Of a stretch of DNA of 64,000 nucleotides, positions 44,646 through 54,082 are shown piece after piece. Source of the stretch: an uncultured Bacteroidales bacterium (GTDB taxonomy: Bacteria > Bacteroidota > Bacteroidia > Bacteroidales > UBA932). The position numbers were made by a program, and so were the translations under genes. The DNA lies in the NCBI GenBank assembly GCA_900320545.1, contig ONSU01000005.1, forward strand, positions 1-64,000, in the 5' to 3' direction. The notes beneath the pieces are model-generated. The model did no database searches. It saw only the letters and a program-made list of their open reading frames with translations, and was not told the DNA's origin. How positions within the stretch are numbered: the stretch's first letter is position 1; the number at the start of each line of letters is the position of its first letter.

Positions 44646-46475
44646 ATGAAACAAGTCTTTCTTCGGGTGGCCGTCTGGGCTGTCTTTGCGGTTATTTCTT
44701 CGTTCGGGGCGTTTGCGCAGCAGCATGTCCATATCGTGGGGCACAGGGGATTCTGGAAGGCGGAATCCGCCGCGAACACGCAGAATTCCATCGCTTCGCT
44801 CCGGGCTGCCGGTGCCGAGTCCCTCTGGGGCAGCGAATTCGACGTACAGCTTACCAGTGACGGCGTCGCCATCGTCAACCACGACCCGACGGTCCGCCGC
44901 GGCGCGGAGAAGCTCCGCATCGACGAGCACACCTGGAAGGAACTTTCCAAACTCGATCTTGCCAACGGCGAGAAGCGCCCGACGCTCGACAGTTATGTCG
45001 CCGAAGGGGCGAAACTGACCGACACCCGCCTCGTCGTGGAACTCAAGCCCCAGCGGGAACCCGGCGGCGGCCATCAGCGGGAAGATCTGCTTGTCGACGA
45101 AACGGTGAGGATTCTCCGGAAATACGGCGTGTTCACGCCCGGACGGACGGTATTCATCTCCTTCAGCCTCTACATCTGTGAGCGGCTGGCCCGGGAGTAT
45201 CCGGAGTTCACTACCCAGTATTTGGAAGGCGATCTTTCTCCCGCGGAGGTCAAGGCCAGGGGCATTAACGGCATCGACTACAAGTACAAGGTTTTCCGCA
45301 AACATCCCGAGTGGGTCGCCGAGGCGAAGGCGCTCGGAATGAGCGTCAATACCTGGACGGTGGACAAGGAGGAGGATATCCTCGAGATGATCGGCCTCGG
45401 CGTGGAATACATCACTTCCGACGAGCCGCTCCTGGTCCGGAAACTCCTCAATAAGAGGGGAGAATATCAGGTCGAGGCCTCCGACCTGACCCTCGTCGGC
45501 AAACTTCGCACGGATACCCCGAAAGTCTACAACCGGATCGACACGCTGGCATATCCCGGCCTTACCAGGAGCGAGATCAGCCGCGCCCGGATGTCCGCCG
45601 GCATTATGGTGGCCTTCAGGACGAATGCGAAGCGAATCTCGGTGCAGACCGACTTCGAGTACCGGGAAGGGGCCCTCAAATCGTCTCAGCTCCTTTACAG
45701 CGGATATGACCTTTATATCAGAAAGGACGGGGAGTGGCTCTGGGCCGGAGACGGCGTGAGCAAGAACAGCGACATCTCCGCTCCCGCCGAGATCGTCAAG
45801 GCGATGGACGGGTCGATGCACGAGTGCCTGCTGTATCTTCCGATGTACAGCATCCTGAACTCCGTCCGGATCGGCATCGACGGCGGCGCGGAGATCTATC
45901 CTTCCGAGAATCCCTTCCGGCATCGTGTCGGCATCTTCGGCTCGAGTTTCACCCACGCCGCCTGCGCGTCCCGCCCGGGGCTTTCGTATCCCGCCATATT
46001 CTCCCGTGACACGGGCATCAACCTCCTGAGTCTCGGGGTGAGCGGACAGTGCAAACTCCAGCCGGTATTCGCCCGCATCATCGCCGACGCCGACATCGAC
46101 GCCCTGATCCTGGACGCCTTCTCCAACCCCAAGCCCGAGGAGGTCGAGGAACGCCTGTTCCCCTTCATCGAGACCATTCAGGCGAAGCATCCCGACATCC
46201 CGATCATCTTCCAGACCACGATCTACCGCGAATGGCGCAACTTCAACACCCGCTTCATCAAGTATGAGGCGGACCGCTATGACCGCTGTGTCGCCAAGGT
46301 AAAAGAGGCGCAGAAGAAGTACAAGAATATCTATCTGGTTTATCCCAATGCCACCGACGAGTGGCACGACACCTCCGCCGACGGCACGCATCCCAACGAC
46401 AGGGGTTACATCCTCTGGGCGCACTCCATCGAGAAGCCCGTCCTGAAGATTCTGGCGAAGTACGGAATCAAATGA
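44646..46475 (+). CDS. Glycerophosphodiester phosphodiesterase fused to SGNH hydrolase
   Basis: 609 residues with a signal peptide ending FGAFAQ. The N-terminal GDPD domain (about 27-280) has HRG at 33-35, SEFDVQLTSDG with the metal-binding Glu/Asp, NHDPT, and VVELKPQ. The C-terminal half has a GxxNH-type N-terminal beta domain (about 300-425) and an SGNH esterase with the nucleophile at about Ser433 (GSSFTHA), GVSGQ, and Asp579/His582 in DGTHPND. The combination suggests a two-step exported enzyme that removes an acyl group and a phosphodiester. ATG 44646 is preferred over TTG 44640. Confidence 0.88.
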   Translation: MKQVFLRVAVWAVFAVISSFGAFAQQHVHIVGHRGFWKAESAANTQNSIASLRAAGAESLWGSEFDVQLTSDGVAIVNHDPTVRRGAEKLRIDEHTWKELSKLDLANGEKRPTLDSYVAEGAKLTDTRLVVELKPQREPGGGHQREDLLVDETVRILRKYGVFTPGRTVFISFSLYICERLAREYPEFTTQYLEGDLSPAEVKARGINGIDYKYKVFRKHPEWVAEAKALGMSVNTWTVDKEEDILEMIGLGVEYITSDEPLLVRKLLNKRGEYQVEASDLTLVGKLRTDTPKVYNRIDTLAYPGLTRSEISRARMSAGIMVAFRTNAKRISVQTDFEYREGALKSSQLLYSGYDLYIRKDGEWLWAGDGVSKNSDISAPAEIVKAMDGSMHECLLYLPMYSILNSVRIGIDGGAEIYPSENPFRHRVGIFGSSFTHAACASRPGLSYPAIFSRDTGINLLSLGVSGQCKLQPVFARIIADADIDALILDAFSNPKPEEVEERLFPFIETIQAKHPDIPIIFQTTIYREWRNFNTRFIKYEADRYDRCVAKVKEAQKKYKNIYLVYPNATDEWHDTSADGTHPNDRGYILWAHSIEKPVLKILAKYGIK

Positions 46476-47046
46476 TTTCCAGCATCTCAGGGGGGATGTA
46501 GGAGGTGGTGACGGCGACGAAGCCCTCGATGGCGACGAGCAGGCGGCGGTCGCGCCGGATGCGCTTGATGTAGCCCTCGGCGCCCTTGAGGGGACCGGCG
46601 GTAACGCGGACTTTGTCACCCTGCCGGTAGTTGACGATATCTTCGCTGCTAAAGAATTCCAGCCCCTCGGCGCCGGAGTCGGCGACCAGGCGGAAGATGG
46701 CCATTTCCTTGTCGGGGATGACGGCGGGGCCGGTGCGTTCGGCGTTGTAATAGACCAGCGCATAACCGTAGACGATGGCCCGGACTTTTTTGATCTCCTC
46801 GCCGTCCGCGCGGACGAAGAGCAGGGAATTCACCACGGGAACCCTCCGCCAGACTTTCCTTTCGGAGTCCTTCACATAGCGGGTGCTGTCGTCCACACGC
46901 CGGAGGCCGGAACCCGTCACGGGCTCCCTCCGGGTGGGGAAGTACACCTCCAGCCCCTCCCTCTGCAGGACCTTCTCGATCTCGAAGACCTTGTTGTGGA
47001 ACACTTTCAGGGCGTACCAGTCGCGTTTGATCTCTTGCTCTTCCAT
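46468..47046 (-). CDS. UpxY-type NusG-like transcription antiterminator
   Basis: 192 residues. The NGN domain begins DWYALKVFHNKVFEIEKVL, and a KOW motif occurs near the end (GDKVRVTAGPLKGAEGYI). Length and pattern match Bacteroides UpxY, which rides with RNA polymerase to let long capsule operons be transcribed. In Bacteroides it is normally the first gene of the operon it serves; here it points away from the sugar genes, with divergent -7 boxes between. It overlaps the GDPD-SGNH gene at the 3' end by 8 bp. Confidence 0.88.
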   Translation of the reverse strand: MEEQEIKRDWYALKVFHNKVFEIEKVLQREGLEVYFPTRREPVTGSGLRRVDDSTRYVKDSERKVWRRVPVVNSLLFVRADGEEIKKVRAIVYGYALVYYNAERTGPAVIPDKEMAIFRLVADSGAEGLEFFSSEDIVNYRQGDKVRVTAGPLKGAEGYIKRIRRDRRLLVAIEGFVAVTTSYIPPEMLEII

Positions 47047-47058
47047 ATCGCTTACCCT

Positions 47059-47097
47059 GCAAAGATAGCAAGAAATGGAAAAAAAACATTATATTTG
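47059..47097. promoter_or_regulatory. Divergent -7 boxes of upxY-like gene and Stealth gene
   Basis: TATCTTTGC on the minus strand (47059-47067) and TATATTTG on the plus strand (47090-47097). The plus box is only 7 bp from the ATG at 47105, so the Stealth transcript is probably leaderless. The 22 bp between boxes is A-rich. Confidence 0.65.
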
Positions 47098-47104
47098 TAG
47101 GACT

Positions 47105-48088
47105 ATGATGGATTGTGTCTTGACTTGGGTGGACGGGGACGACCCCGTGTTCCGCAGCCGGATGGCACCCTATCTGACCGGGGCCCGCGAGGACAGCCGG
47201 AACGATGTCGCCGGCCGCGCGCGCCTGACTTCCTGCCGGGAAATCGTCGTCGCCGTCGCCTCCATCCTGCGTTTCGCCCCTTTCATCAAGCGCATATTCA
47301 TCGTCACCGACGGCCAGGATCCCGGCCTCGGCCCCTTCCTTGCCAAGAATTTTCCGGAGAACAAAGTTCCTGTCGTCATCGTCGACCACAAGGTGATCTT
47401 CGAGGGCTACGAGGGCTATCTGCCGGTCTTCAATTCGATGTCGATCGAGACGATGCTATGGCGGATTCCGGACCTCAGCGAAGACTTCCTCTACCTGAAC
47501 GACGACTATTTCCTCCTCGCCCCCGTTACCGAGGCGGATGTCCTGTCGCCGGAGGGGAGAAGTCTCTTCTACGGCACTCCGATGCGGGTGGCCTGGGCGG
47601 ATTTCCTCCGCCGCTTCCACAAAAAGAAGAACGGCCGTCGCCGCGTCTCCTATCGGGATACGCTGGCCAACGGCGCCCGGATTGCCGGCGAGAAGGAGTT
47701 CTTTATGCTCGCCCACACGCCCGAGGCGATGAAAAAGAGCGTCTTCGAATCCTTCTTCCGCGACAACCCTGACGTGATGCTCTCCAACATCGCGCACCGC
47801 TTCCGCGAGGACGGCCAGTTCAATGTCCAGAGCCTGTATTACACGCTGGGCGTCCGCGACGGCTTCGCGGAGCGCAGGAGCCCGAAGGATGTGTCCATCA
47901 TGCTGCGGCCCCAGCCGAAGAAATGGGGCTATATGAAGCGCAAGCTCGCGAAGGCCGCACATATCAAAGACCTTAAGTTCGGCTGCATGAACTCGTTGCA
48001 GGACGCCCGCGAGGAAGACGCCCGCCTTTTCTGGCAGTGGGTGTCGGACCGCATCGGCGTCGATTTTTCAATGATACAGAACGTATGA
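47105..48088 (+). CDS. Stealth-family capsular polysaccharide phosphotransferase
   Basis: 327 residues. It has conserved region 1 (CVLTWVDGDDPVFRSR), CR2 (RFAPFIKRIFIVTDGQ), CR3 with SIETMLWRIPDLSEDFLYLNDDYFL, and CR4 near the end. Stealth proteins are sugar-1-phosphate transferases that build phosphodiester-linked capsules. I start at 47105 because the promoter box lies between it and the next upstream ATG (47075). It overlaps the NeuB-like gene by ATGA, so the product likely acts on the same glycan as the nonulosonic acid. Confidence 0.88.
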   Translation: MMDCVLTWVDGDDPVFRSRMAPYLTGAREDSRNDVAGRARLTSCREIVVAVASILRFAPFIKRIFIVTDGQDPGLGPFLAKNFPENKVPVVIVDHKVIFEGYEGYLPVFNSMSIETMLWRIPDLSEDFLYLNDDYFLLAPVTEADVLSPEGRSLFYGTPMRVAWADFLRRFHKKKNGRRRVSYRDTLANGARIAGEKEFFMLAHTPEAMKKSVFESFFRDNPDVMLSNIAHRFREDGQFNVQSLYYTLGVRDGFAERRSPKDVSIMLRPQPKKWGYMKRKLAKAAHIKDLKFGCMNSLQDAREEDARLFWQWVSDRIGVDFSMIQNV

Positions 48089-48957
48089 ATCCACCCAAAG
48101 TAATCGCCGAAATCGGATGCAACCACAAGGGCGATATGGCGATCGCCCGCGAGATGATCGAGACCGCGGCCACCTATTGCAAGGCCGACGTGGTGAAATT
48201 CCAGAAGCGTTGCAACCGCGAACTGCTGACGCCCGAAGAATACAACGCGCCGCATCCGCATCCCGAAAATTCCTACGGCGCCACCTATGGCGCCCATCGG
48301 GAATTCCTCGAATTCAACCTGGACCAGCACCGCCAGCTGCAGGCCTGGTGCCGGGAATTCAAGATCGAATACTCCACCTCGGTGTGGGACCTGACTTCTG
48401 CGAAGGAGATCACCTCCCTCGAGCCGAAACTCATCAAGATCCCCTCCGCCTGCAATCTCAACCGCGAGATGCTGACCTGGCTCTGCAACAACTTCGGCGG
48501 CGAGATCCACCTTTCCCTCGGGATGACCACCCGGGAGGAGACGGAGCGGATCGTGACCTTCTTCGAAGACCAGGGCCGGGCACGCGACCTGATCCTGTAC
48601 GACTGCACCTCCGGCTATCCCGTCCCGTTCGAGGATATCTGCCTGCTGGAGATCGTCCGTCTGCGCGAACTGTACGGCAAGCGGGTCAAGGCCATCGGAT
48701 TCTCGGGCCATCACCTCGGCATCGCCGTCGACAGCGCGGCCGTCGCCCTCGGGGCGGAATGGATCGAGCGGCATTTCACGCTGGACCGCACCTGGAAGGG
48801 GACCGACCACGCAGCCTCGCTGGAGCCCGACGGCGTCCGCAAACTCGTCCGTGACGCCAAGGCCGTCTACCGGGCGCTTACTTATAAGCGGGAAGACATC
48901 CTCGACATCGAAAAAGTCCAGCGGGACAAACTCAAGAAACACCAGGTCAAATGGTAA
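48085..48957 (+). CDS. NeuB-family nonulosonic acid synthase lacking the SAF domain
   Basis: 290 residues. The TIM-barrel motifs are present: VIAEIGCNHKGD, VVKFQKR, PSACNLNREML, CTSGYPVPFEDI, IGFSGH and HFTLDRTWKGTDHAASLEP. The family condenses phosphoenolpyruvate with ManNAc, mannose-6-P or related sugars. Typical NeuB is about 345 residues with a C-terminal antifreeze-like (SAF) domain; here it ends after the barrel. It overlaps the Stealth gene by ATGA and the NeuA-HAD gene by 7 bp. The exact nine-carbon product is not decided by sequence. Confidence 0.85.
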   Translation: MNPPKVIAEIGCNHKGDMAIAREMIETAATYCKADVVKFQKRCNRELLTPEEYNAPHPHPENSYGATYGAHREFLEFNLDQHRQLQAWCREFKIEYSTSVWDLTSAKEITSLEPKLIKIPSACNLNREMLTWLCNNFGGEIHLSLGMTTREETERIVTFFEDQGRARDLILYDCTSGYPVPFEDICLLEIVRLRELYGKRVKAIGFSGHHLGIAVDSAAVALGAEWIERHFTLDRTWKGTDHAASLEPDGVRKLVRDAKAVYRALTYKREDILDIEKVQRDKLKKHQVKW

Positions 48958-50096
48958 CTGCCTTCATCCCCGTCCGCGGCGGAAGCAAATCCATTCCGCT
49001 CAAGAATATCCGCCCGTTCCTGGGCAAACCGCTCGTCTGGTGGAATCTAAGGGCGCTGGAGGACTGCCCCGGCGTAGACCGCGTCGTCGTCGCGACAGAC
49101 AGCGACGAGATCGAGGCCGCAGTCCGCGAAGCGGGTTTCTCCAAGCCGGTCATCTATCGCCGCAGCGCAGACAATGCATCCGACACGGCTTCTACCGAGA
49201 GCGTGATGCTGGAGTATATTGCTGCCGCGTCACTTCCTGAGGATGAGGTGTTTATGCTCGTCCAGGCCACTTCTCCGCTCACGCGGACCGAGGACTTCGA
49301 AGGGGGACTGCGACTTCTGCGCGAAGGCGGATACGATTCCGTTCTCTCCTGCGTCCGCAGCAAACGCTTCTTCTGGAATCCCGACGGTACAAGCGCCAAC
49401 TACGACTGGCGTCACCGTCCCCGCCGGCAGGAGTTCCCGGGCGACCTGATGGAGAACGGGGCCTTCTATATCCAGACCGTCGGCGGCATTTTCCGGGAGG
49501 GGAACCGTCTCGGCGGGCGGATCGGCCTTTACGAGATGCCTTCCTACACCGCCTTCGAGATCGACGAACCGGATGACTGGACCATTATGGAAGGGCTGAT
49601 GCGGCGTCATATGCCCTCCCGCGCCGCCCGGGTGCGGCTTTTCCTTTCGGATGTGGACGGCACGCTCACGGACGGGGGAATGTATTACGGCGAGAGCGGG
49701 GAGGAGATGAAGAAATTCAACACCCGCGACGGAATGGGCTTCGCGCTCCTTCGCGAGAAAGGGATCCTGACGGGCATCGTGACCTCCGAAGACACGGCCC
49801 TGGTGAGCCGCCGCGCCGCCAAGCTAAAACTGGATTTTCTGGTGCAGGGAAAGGCCTTCGGAAGCAAACTGGAGGCCGTCCGGGCGCTGTGCCGGGAGAA
49901 GGGGATCGCCCTGGAGGAGGTCGCCTATATCGGAGATGATATCAATTGCATCGACCTGCTGCAGGCGGTCGGTTTCGCGGCCTGTCCTGCGGATGCGATG
50001 CCCGCTGTGAAAGCGCTGCCCGGCATCTATGTCTCGCCGCTCTCCGGCGGACAGGGATGCGTCCGGGACTTTATCGCGCGGATACTCGGCGATTAG
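48951..50096 (+). CDS. CMP-nonulosonate cytidylyltransferase fused to KdsC-like HAD phosphatase
   Basis: 381 residues. The N-terminal NeuA domain (about 1-225) starts AFIPVRGGSKSIPLKNI and contains QATSPLT and NGAFYI. The C-terminal HAD domain has the nucleophile Asp234 and Asp236 in SDVDGTLTDGG, NTRDGMG, the Lys in KLKLDFLVQGK and YIGDDINCIDL. The pairing matches synthesis through a 9-phosphate, where the phosphatase frees the sugar before CMP activation. The 3' end overlaps convergent waaA by 4 bp. Confidence 0.9.
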   Translation: MVTAFIPVRGGSKSIPLKNIRPFLGKPLVWWNLRALEDCPGVDRVVVATDSDEIEAAVREAGFSKPVIYRRSADNASDTASTESVMLEYIAAASLPEDEVFMLVQATSPLTRTEDFEGGLRLLREGGYDSVLSCVRSKRFFWNPDGTSANYDWRHRPRRQEFPGDLMENGAFYIQTVGGIFREGNRLGGRIGLYEMPSYTAFEIDEPDDWTIMEGLMRRHMPSRAARVRLFLSDVDGTLTDGGMYYGESGEEMKKFNTRDGMGFALLREKGILTGIVTSEDTALVSRRAAKLKLDFLVQGKAFGSKLEAVRALCREKGIALEEVAYIGDDINCIDLLQAVGFAACPADAMPAVKALPGIYVSPLSGGQGCVRDFIARILGD

Positions 50097-51265
50097 CCGA
50101 AGATGACATCCAGAATCTTGTCGCTTGCGCCTCTGCCGTCCTCGCAGAGGCGTTTTGCGATGGCGCCGGTCTTCGCAAGCATTGCCGGATCGGCAAGGAG
50201 CCGGTCGTACCAGGCCCCGATCTGCTCCGGGGTGGAGAAAGAGAATCCGGCGCCGGCTTCCAGGAGTTCGACGAAATGCGGATTCTGGTAATAGCGCGGT
50301 CCGACGGAGACTGGAATGCCGTAGGCGGCGGGTTCGATGACGCTGTGGGGGCAGTCGGTGGTGAATCCGGCCCCGACGTAGGCGGCGAATCCGTAGCGGT
50401 ACAGGCGGGCGAGGTTGCCGACGCGGTCGACGATCAGCACGGGGATTTTCTCCAGATCGGCCCCGGAGGCCTCTGAATAGAGGACGCTCGGGACTTTCAG
50501 CATGCCCTGGATGGCGGCAATCTGCTCCGGGGCGGGTTCGTGCGGAACGATGAGGAATTTCCCGTCCGGATGGGCGTTGGCGAGCGAGGTGACCAGCATG
50601 TCGTCTCCTCCGGGAAGGGTGCTGCCCGCGATGAATGCCTTCTTGCCGGCGGCCCAGCGTGTGACGAGGGGATCGTTCCAGTCCGACTCGGCGACGGCCA
50701 GGACGCGGTCGAGCCGTGCGTCGCCGGTGTTGATCACGAGCGGGGCGCCCATCTCGCGGACCAGTCTCGCCGCGGTTTCGTTCTGGGTGAAGACGGCCTT
50801 GTAGGTGGTCCTGTAGATGCGGCGGTAACGCCAGCCGTACCATTTGAGGTAGGGGGAGTCGGGCCGGATGCGGACGGAGGTGATGTAGGTGTCGATGTGC
50901 CGGTGACGAAGCCCGGCGAGGAAGAATTCCCAGTATTCCCCGAGGGTGAAGACGGCCTTGGCGGGGCGGACGGCGTCGAGGAAGGCCCGTGCGTTGCGGG
51001 GCGTGTCGATCGGGAGATAGAAAACCCAGTCGACGACCTCCCATTCTCTGAGCGGCTCGTAGCCGGAAGGGGAGAAGAAGGTCAGGAGAATTTTTCGCTC
51101 CGGAAAACGGGCGCGGGTCTTCTCGATGAGCGGCCGCGCCTCCTCGAACTCCCCGTACGACGCGGCGTGGAACCAGATGATCCCCTCCGCCCCGGCGCAC
51201 GCCTCCCGGATCCGCTTCAGCAGTCCTTTCCTTCCGGCAATGAATTTTCTCAGTTTGTCACTCAT
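50093..51265 (-). CDS. waaA: 3-deoxy-D-manno-octulosonic acid (Kdo) transferase
   Basis: 390 residues. WFHAASYGEFEEARPL contains the catalytic Glu, and later IAGSTLPGGDD, VPHEPAP and GAGFTTDCPHSVIEPAAYG are GT30 features. WaaA adds Kdo from CMP-Kdo to lipid A precursor. Most homologues start with a membrane-anchor helix of about 25 residues. Here an in-frame stop (of uvrA) lies 2 codons before the ATG, so the anchor is absent. It follows uvrA by 3 bp. Confidence 0.92.
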   Translation of the reverse strand: MSDKLRKFIAGRKGLLKRIREACAGAEGIIWFHAASYGEFEEARPLIEKTRARFPERKILLTFFSPSGYEPLREWEVVDWVFYLPIDTPRNARAFLDAVRPAKAVFTLGEYWEFFLAGLRHRHIDTYITSVRIRPDSPYLKWYGWRYRRIYRTTYKAVFTQNETAARLVREMGAPLVINTGDARLDRVLAVAESDWNDPLVTRWAAGKKAFIAGSTLPGGDDMLVTSLANAHPDGKFLIVPHEPAPEQIAAIQGMLKVPSVLYSEASGADLEKIPVLIVDRVGNLARLYRYGFAAYVGAGFTTDCPHSVIEPAAYGIPVSVGPRYYQNPHFVELLEAGAGFSFSTPEQIGAWYDRLLADPAMLAKTGAIAKRLCEDGRGASDKILDVIFG

Positions 51266-51268
51266 ACG

Positions 51269-54073
51269 CTATTGTAAATACTTCGCCGTGAATGTTTTAC
51301 CTTCTTTGATGAGGTCCTCCGGAGTGCCCGCGAAGACGACTTCGCCGCCCGCGTCTCCGGCGTCGGGGCCGAGGTCGATGACCCAGTCGGCGCTGCGGAT
51401 GACATCCGGGTTGTGCTCCACCACCACGATGGTGTGGCCCTTGGCGAGGAGGGAGTCGAACGCCTTGAGGAGTTTCTCCACGTCGTAGAAATGGAGGCCG
51501 GTGGTGGGCTCGTCGAAGATGAAGAGGATTTTCTCCCGGGAATTGTCGCTGAGCGAGAGGAAGTAGGCGAGTTTGATGCGCTGGCTCTCACCGCCCGACA
51601 GGGTACTCGAAGACTGCCCGAGTTTGATGTAACCGAGGCCGACATCCACGAGCGGCTGCAGCCGGAGGGCGATCTGCTTCGCAAGGTCCTCTTTCTGCGC
51701 GCCGAAGAAGGCGATCGCCTCCTCGACGCTCATATCGAGGATGTCGTCGATGTTCTTTCCCTTATATTTGACTTCGAGGATCTCGGGCTTGAAACGTTTG
51801 CCGCCGCAGGCCTCGCAGACCATCGTCACATCGGCCATGAACTGCATTCCTACGCGGACAAAGCCCTCTCCCTGGCATTCCGGGCAGCGCCCGCCTTCCT
51901 GGTTGAAGGAGAAGAAAGACGGCGTGAAGCCGTTGATCTTCGCGGCCTGCTGCTCGCTCAGGAGCTTGCGGATGTCGTCGTAGACTTTGAGGTAGGTGAC
52001 GGCGTTGGAGCGGGAACTCTTGCCGATGGGATTCTGGTCGACGTATTCGATGCGGGTAATGCGGTCGAGGTTGCCCTCCAGGCCGCGGTGCATGCCGGGA
52101 AGATCGCCGGTCTCGTTGATGCGGCGATTGAGGGCGGGGTAGAGGATGTCGCCGACGAGCGAGGATTTTCCGCTGCCGCTCACGCCGCTCACCACGGTGA
52201 GCACCCCGAGGGGGAACCGGACGTCGATGTCTTTGAGGTTGTGCTCCATCGCGCCTTTGACGGTGATGCTGTAGTGCCAGGGCCGTTTCTCGCGCCGGTA
52301 GCGCGGAATGGCGCCGCTGAGGTATCGGAGTGTGAGGGACTCCGTCATTTCCGGACCCGTCCCGGAAATTTTCCCCCGGAACACGATCCGGCCGCCGTTC
52401 TCGCCGGCGCCGGGCCCCATGTCGATGAGCAGGTCCGCCGCGCGCATGATCTCTTCGTCGTGCTCGACGACGACCACCGTATTGCCGAGGTCGCGGAGCC
52501 GGCGGATCACGCCGATGAGGCGTTCGGTATCGCGGGAATGCAGGCCGATGGAGGGCTCGTCGAGGATGTACATCGACCCGACCAGGCTGCTGCCGAGGGC
52601 GGTCACCAGGTTGACACGCTGGCTCTCTCCGCCCGAAAGGGTGTTGCAGGTACGGTCGAGCGTCAGGTAGCCGAGTCCGACATCTCTGATGCATCCGAGC
52701 CGGAAGCGGACCTCTTCGATGGCCTTGTCGGCGATGTCGTGCTCGTAAGGCGTCAGGCGGACGCCCTCGAACCAGGCGAGCAGGTCGTCGATATTCATCC
52801 GCAGCAGGTCGTGGATGGTCTTCCCGTCGACCTTGACATAGAGCGCTTCGGGGCGCAGCCGGCTGCCGCCGCAACTGTGGCAGACCGTCCGTCCGCTGTA
52901 GCGGCTCAGCATATACTTGAACTGGATCTTGTACTTCTGCTTGTCGACCCAGCGGAAAAAGTCGTCGATGCCCCAGAGGCGGTCATCCTCCGAAGGAGCC
53001 GGCATGCCGTGCCAGATTTTGTCCGTCACCTCCTGCGGCAATTTGCACCACGGCTCGAAGATGGGGATGCCGTATCGTTCCGCCTTCCGGATCAGATCGT
53101 CCTTGAACCAGCCCATCTTCTCGCCCCGCCAGCAGGCGATGGCCCCGTCGTAGATGCTGAGGGTCTTGTCGGGGATGACGAGGTCTTCGCTGATGCCGAT
53201 GATCTTCCCCAGACCGCCGCAGACCGGGCAGGCTCCGAGGGGGGAATTGAAGCTGAAGAGGTATTCGTCCGGTTTGCGGAAGGTCATCCCGTCGAGTTCG
53301 AGCCGGTCGCAGAAGGTGCGGAGTTCGATGGTCTCGCCTGCACTGCGGGCTACGAGGACATTGCCGCCGCCTTTCTGGAAAGCCGCCGCCACCGAATCGC
53401 GGATCCGGGTGCGGAGGTCTTCGTTGTCACTGTCGAGCCGGGCCCGGTCGATGAGCAGGCAGAGTCCGTCCGGGAATCCTTCCTCCGAGGCCTTCAGGAC
53501 CTCGTCGATCTCCACCTGCCGCATCCCCAGGGTGTCGTAGAGACGGTTGTATCCGTCGGCCTTGAGCGACAGCAGCAGTTCGGTCCGGTCTTCCCGGGCG
53601 TCCCAGCCGAGGTCGGCGAGGATCCAGGCGGCGCCGCCGCGGCCGTCGAAGACGTACTCCATCACGTCGTTGGAAGTGTTGCAGCGTACTTCTCTGCCGC
53701 TGACGGGGGAGTAGGTGCGCCCGATCCGGGCGAAGATCATCCGGAGGTAGTCGTAGATCTCGGTGGTGGTTCCCACCGTGGAGCGGGGGTTGCGGATGTT
53801 GACTTTCTGCTCGATGGCGATGGCGGGGGGGATGCCTTCGATGCTGTCCACGTCGGGTTTGGACATCCTGCCGAGGAACTGCCGGGCGTAGGACGAGAGA
53901 CTCTGGGCGAAACGCCGCTGCCCTTCGGCGAACAGCGTGTCGAACGCCAGCGAGGACTTCCCGGAGCCGGAAATGCCGGTAATGACGACGAATTTCCCCC
54001 GTGGAATCTCCACGGTAATGTCCTTGATGTTGTTGACCCGGGCGCCCCGGATGACGATGCTTTCCCCGCTCAT
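51269..54073 (-). CDS. uvrA: Excinuclease ABC subunit A
   Basis: 934 residues, full length. It has two ABC ATPase modules with Walker A loops [13 protein letters not shown] and [13 protein letters not shown] and signature blocks LSGGESQRV and [12 protein letters not shown]. The zinc Cys pairs CHSCGG and CEACGG are present. UvrA recognises DNA damage with UvrB. It is 9 bp downstream of the lipoprotein gene of the glycan locus and 3 bp upstream of waaA, so it may be transcribed by read-through from both. Confidence 0.97.
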   Translation of the reverse strand: MSGESIVIRGARVNNIKDITVEIPRGKFVVITGISGSGKSSLAFDTLFAEGQRRFAQSLSSYARQFLGRMSKPDVDSIEGIPPAIAIEQKVNIRNPRSTVGTTTEIYDYLRMIFARIGRTYSPVSGREVRCNTSNDVMEYVFDGRGGAAWILADLGWDAREDRTELLLSLKADGYNRLYDTLGMRQVEIDEVLKASEEGFPDGLCLLIDRARLDSDNEDLRTRIRDSVAAAFQKGGGNVLVARSAGETIELRTFCDRLELDGMTFRKPDEYLFSFNSPLGACPVCGGLGKIIGISEDLVIPDKTLSIYDGAIACWRGEKMGWFKDDLIRKAERYGIPIFEPWCKLPQEVTDKIWHGMPAPSEDDRLWGIDDFFRWVDKQKYKIQFKYMLSRYSGRTVCHSCGGSRLRPEALYVKVDGKTIHDLLRMNIDDLLAWFEGVRLTPYEHDIADKAIEEVRFRLGCIRDVGLGYLTLDRTCNTLSGGESQRVNLVTALGSSLVGSMYILDEPSIGLHSRDTERLIGVIRRLRDLGNTVVVVEHDEEIMRAADLLIDMGPGAGENGGRIVFRGKISGTGPEMTESLTLRYLSGAIPRYRREKRPWHYSITVKGAMEHNLKDIDVRFPLGVLTVVSGVSGSGKSSLVGDILYPALNRRINETGDLPGMHRGLEGNLDRITRIEYVDQNPIGKSSRSNAVTYLKVYDDIRKLLSEQQAAKINGFTPSFFSFNQEGGRCPECQGEGFVRVGMQFMADVTMVCEACGGKRFKPEILEVKYKGKNIDDILDMSVEEAIAFFGAQKEDLAKQIALRLQPLVDVGLGYIKLGQSSSTLSGGESQRIKLAYFLSLSDNSREKILFIFDEPTTGLHFYDVEKLLKAFDSLLAKGHTIVVVEHNPDVIRSADWVIDLGPDAGDAGGEVVFAGTPEDLIKEGKTFTAKYLQ

Positions 54074-54082
54074 TCCTTCCTT

